A stretch of DNA of 9,335 nt from Sutterella sp. (GTDB taxonomy: Bacteria; Pseudomonadota; Gammaproteobacteria; Burkholderiales; Burkholderiaceae_F): the NCBI GenBank assembly GCA_020025955.1, contig JAHHRF010000064.1, positions 1-9,335 of the forward strand, read 5' to 3'. The position numbers and the translations under genes were made by a program. Of the stretch, positions 6,646-9,335 are shown one piece after another. Below the pieces are notes generated by a model that made no database searches, had not been told where the DNA came from, and worked only from the letters and a program-made list of their open reading frames with translations. The stretch's first letter is position 1. Each line of letters opens with the position of its first letter.

Positions 6646-9335
6646 TTGACAACCCCTTTCATCAATCCAGATCCTGATTTCACGCCGTTAGAGGTGGGTC
6701 CCTCGTGGTATGACGGTCGGTGGCCCTTTGAGCGCTCCGACATCACGCCCGATGAGCGTGTGCGCTTTTTGCGTTTACCCAATGGCTTTCGCACGGCCGT
6801 GATTGACCACCCGCGTCCCAAGGGACGCTTAAACGTGTGGTTGGTGGTGCAGGCCGGCGCCTTGATGGAAGAGGAAGACCATGGGGGCGTGGCGCACTTC
6901 TTAGAGCACATGGCCTTTAATGGCTCGTCGAAATTCAAACCCGGTGAACTCATCGACTTCTTTATGCAAGAAGGGATGGACTTCGGGGAAGACGCCAATG
7001 CCTATACGGACATTGCGGAAACGGTCTACACCTTACAGTTGCCCGACAACACCCCTGAGAAACTCAAGATGGCGGTGACGGTGCTCCACGATATGGCGCA
7101 AGGTTTAACGTTGACCGATGAAGAAATCCTTCGAGAACGTAACGTCATTTTGGCGGAACGTAAAGCCCATCAAAGTCAAGACGATACCTTGGACGATGAA
7201 TGGTTAACCTTTCTCTACCCCAAGAGCGTCTTAAGTCGTCCCGTCATCGGCACGTTAAAGTCCATTTCCGCCTTAACGGGCGAGGCCGTGCGCGCCTTTT
7301 ATAAGACCTGGTACGTGCCTGAACGCATGGTCTTAGTGATTTCGGGCGATGTCTCGAAGCTCGATAACGTTGAAGAACTTCTCTCGGACACCTTTGGGAC
7401 GCTTCCCAAAAGTGAAGAACTTCCCTATGTGACGAATTGGGGGGAGGCGCCAGCGCCTGGGTTTGAAGCGCTCGCGCAAACATCCACGGGCACACAAAGT
7501 GTCTTTACGTTAACGAGCCTCTTTGCGAGCGGCCATTTGCCGGACAACCGCCGACAAGAACGGTTAGAAGTGATGAACACCTTGGCGCGCGCCATTGTGG
7601 AACGCCGTTTAGACGACCTTCGTGAAGCCTATCCGCACCTCTGGAATGAGGCGAGCTTTGAATGCAATTGGCGAGAAGGCTTTACCCCGCATGTGACCTT
7701 GGGGTTGGAAGGTGACGTGGAAAGTGAAGAAGAGCGTGTCGACATTGCGCTTCGTCTCTGGAAACGTCTGCAAACGGCTGGGATTACGCAGGACGAACTC
7801 GATTGGGCCAAGGGGCTTTTGCGTCTCGGCTTAGAAACCGCCCAACAAGACATGAAGAGTGTGCAAGCGGGTGAAGCGGCGGCTCGCTTTGTGGAGTGCC
7901 TCACCAACGACTCGGTCTACAGCGATCCCGTCGCGGACTTAAAGCGCTTTAACGAAGATGAGCCGGGGATTACCGTGGACGACGTCAACCAAATGCTGCA
8001 AGCAGCGTTGTCGGGTCCGGTATTGCGTTTGGGCTTGTCCTCTCCCACCCCACGCACGAGTGAAGAACTCAAAGCTTGGGGCGAGTCGATTTTGTCGGAA
8101 ACCGTAACGGACGAAAAGGAAAGCGCGTTGAGCGTTTCTTTTCCCTATTTAACGCCCGCAGAACCCACCGGAGACTTGCCCGCCGCCACTACGCTCCCCG
8201 CACCCCTGGGGGCCAAGCGTACCCGCACGGTTTATCCCAATGGTTGGACCATTGAGCGTTTGGCGCCTCAAGAGGACGACGGGCGTCTCACGATGAGTTT
8301 GATTTTAGAAGGGGGCATGAGTGCGCTCAATGACGCTGAACTCACTGCGCTTCGCTACGGGGTGTTGACCCTGGGTCAAGCGGGTTTAGGGGCGCTCACG
8401 CAACGCGACTTCATGGAGCAATTAGGGCTCTATGGCGTGAGCGTCACGGAAACCTTAAATGAAGTGGCGAGCATTATTACGGTCTCGGGTCCCACCCAGT
8501 CGGTGGAAAAAGCCGTGGCCGCGCTCTACACCCATTATTGGGATCCGCAGATTACGCCGGCTTCCTTACAGCGCACGGAAAGTTTGCTTCGCGCGCAAGA
8601 GCAAAACCGCTTAAAGACGGTAGAGGATGGCGCGGAAGGCGCCGCCCCTGCATTTTTCTTTGGGGACTCGCCCAAAACCCAAAACCTAAACCTTGCGCAG
8701 TTTAAAGGCTTAGGGGTAGAGCGTTTGCGATCGGTGATTGAGAAAGTCCGTCGTGAGGGCACCCGCACGCTGGTGGTGACGGGCACGGTGGACGAGACCG
8801 TGATCGAACCCCTTCTTTGGAACACCTTTGGGGGCTTGCCTCACGTGACGGCGGTCGACGCACCGACGGGTCCTCAGACGTCTGAGCACTTTAATGCGGG
8901 GGCAGAAGAGACCCTTCTTGTGCCCGGCGACGCCTACGGGAAATCGCACACGACGGCGGTGTGGCACTACGATGTGCCCGATACCGAAGACCGTCCCAAA
9001 CTTCGTATTGCCTTGGCGCTTTTAGGAGACATCACCACGGAGCGCCTTCGTAAACTCGTTCGTGAGGAAAAGGGGTTGGCGTACGCACCCGAAGCCGCCT
9101 ACCAAGTCATCAACACCCAGACGGGGTTGGGGGTCTTGGCGATGGAAGCCTTAACGAAAAAGCACGATGTGCCAAGTGTTCATGAGGCTTTTAGTGCGGT
9201 GGCAGAGCGCCTTCGTACGGAACCCTTGACGCCAAAAGACCGTCAGCAGGTGGTGCAACCCGCGCTCTCGCGTTGGCGCCATGAATGCCACGAGGGGAGT
9301 GCCCTTCATGAGCGTTTAGTGCGTGAGTGCGCGAC
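6646..9335 (+). CDS. M16 (pitrilysin/insulinase) family zinc metallopeptidase, 3' end cut by window edge
   Basis: 896 codons are open to the right edge. Relatives of the long two-repeat PqqL-like type are usually slightly over 900 residues, so perhaps 40-70 residues are missing. The catalytic domain carries the inverted zinc motif HFLEH (H84, E87, H88), with the third ligand expected at E164 in LRERNVILAE, 76 residues after H88 as in the family. The first inactive M16 domain follows from about 206 (TWYVPERMVLVISGD). A second half begins near 525 (RTVYPNGWTIERL), with its own C-terminal domain near 685. The segment RLRKLVREEKGLAYAPEA near residue 800 is the conserved region that helps bind substrate. 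Such enzymes degrade peptides in a closed chamber. The start is TTG with GAGG 7 bases upstream; an in-frame stop at 6634 excludes an earlier start, and GTG at 6694 is the alternative. No signal peptide is visible, suggesting a cytoplasmic enzyme, unlike periplasmic PqqL or pitrilysin. Confidence 0.92.
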   Translation, partial: MTTPFINPDPDFTPLEVGPSWYDGRWPFERSDITPDERVRFLRLPNGFRTAVIDHPRPKGRLNVWLVVQAGALMEEEDHGGVAHFLEHMAFNGSSKFKPGELIDFFMQEGMDFGEDANAYTDIAETVYTLQLPDNTPEKLKMAVTVLHDMAQGLTLTDEEILRERNVILAERKAHQSQDDTLDDEWLTFLYPKSVLSRPVIGTLKSISALTGEAVRAFYKTWYVPERMVLVISGDVSKLDNVEELLSDTFGTLPKSEELPYVTNWGEAPAPGFEALAQTSTGTQSVFTLTSLFASGHLPDNRRQERLEVMNTLARAIVERRLDDLREAYPHLWNEASFECNWREGFTPHVTLGLEGDVESEEERVDIALRLWKRLQTAGITQDELDWAKGLLRLGLETAQQDMKSVQAGEAAARFVECLTNDSVYSDPVADLKRFNEDEPGITVDDVNQMLQAALSGPVLRLGLSSPTPRTSEELKAWGESILSETVTDEKESALSVSFPYLTPAEPTGDLPAATTLPAPLGAKRTRTVYPNGWTIERLAPQEDDGRLTMSLILEGGMSALNDAELTALRYGVLTLGQAGLGALTQRDFMEQLGLYGVSVTETLNEVASIITVSGPTQSVEKAVAALYTHYWDPQITPASLQRTESLLRAQEQNRLKTVEDGAEGAAPAFFFGDSPKTQNLNLAQFKGLGVERLRSVIEKVRREGTRTLVVTGTVDETVIEPLLWNTFGGLPHVTAVDAPTGPQTSEHFNAGAEETLLVPGDAYGKSHTTAVWHYDVPDTEDRPKLRIALALLGDITTERLRKLVREEKGLAYAPEAAYQVINTQTGLGVLAMEALTKKHDVPSVHEAFSAVAERLRTEPLTPKDRQQVVQPALSRWRHECHEGSALHERLVRECA

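Noticed and set aside
6561..6998. 145-residue minus-strand frame at the start of the peptidase gene
   Set aside because: It is antisense to the conserved M16 catalytic domain, including the HxxEH motif, and crosses the peptidase promoter region.

Overview
The window is ordinary, gene-dense bacterial DNA of moderate GC content with strong Shine-Dalgarno sites (AAGGAG-type). It holds six protein genes in three transcription units. A Gram-negative heterotroph fits best, judging by the lactate permease, the LutABC enzyme and a long two-repeat M16 peptidase. A gut-type Burkholderiales (Sutterellaceae-like) is my loose guess. Verrucomicrobia-like lineages also carry similar M16 peptidases, so the taxonomy is uncertain. 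No tRNA, rRNA, IS element or CRISPR array was seen.

Region 1 (1-4544, minus strand): an L-lactate uptake and oxidation operon in the order lctP-type permease, lutA, lutB, lutC. LutC runs off the left edge and lacks only its last dozen or so residues. The permease would import lactate. LutA (cysteine-rich CCG protein), LutB (LUD domain plus two 4Fe-4S sites) and LutC (LUD domain) would form the complex that oxidises it to pyruvate. The genes are closely spaced, each has a good ribosome binding site, and there is one hairpin between the permease gene and lutA. No regulator gene lies in the window.

Region 2 (4545-5199): an unusually long non-coding stretch of 655 bases between the divergent lactate operon and a plus-strand gene. 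It contains several short dyads and only weak promoter candidates.

Region 3 (5200-6407): a plus-strand gene for a 206-residue protein I do not recognise, with a beta-rich start and a charged helical end. It converges on a minus-strand dCMP/cytidine-deaminase-family gene. A clear bidirectional terminator (5841-5879) separates them. The deaminase has a good TATAAT promoter.

Region 4 (6408-9335): a divergent promoter region with a repeated ATTTGGGCG-like word and a 27-base pyrimidine tract. It is followed by a large M16 metallopeptidase gene that starts at TTG, has an intact HxxEH zinc site and no signal peptide, and is cut by the right edge after 896 codons.

I did not find a convincing undescribed system. 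The items most worth checking are the unknown 206-residue protein, the repeated motif in the deaminase/peptidase promoter region, and the structured leader of the lactate operon.
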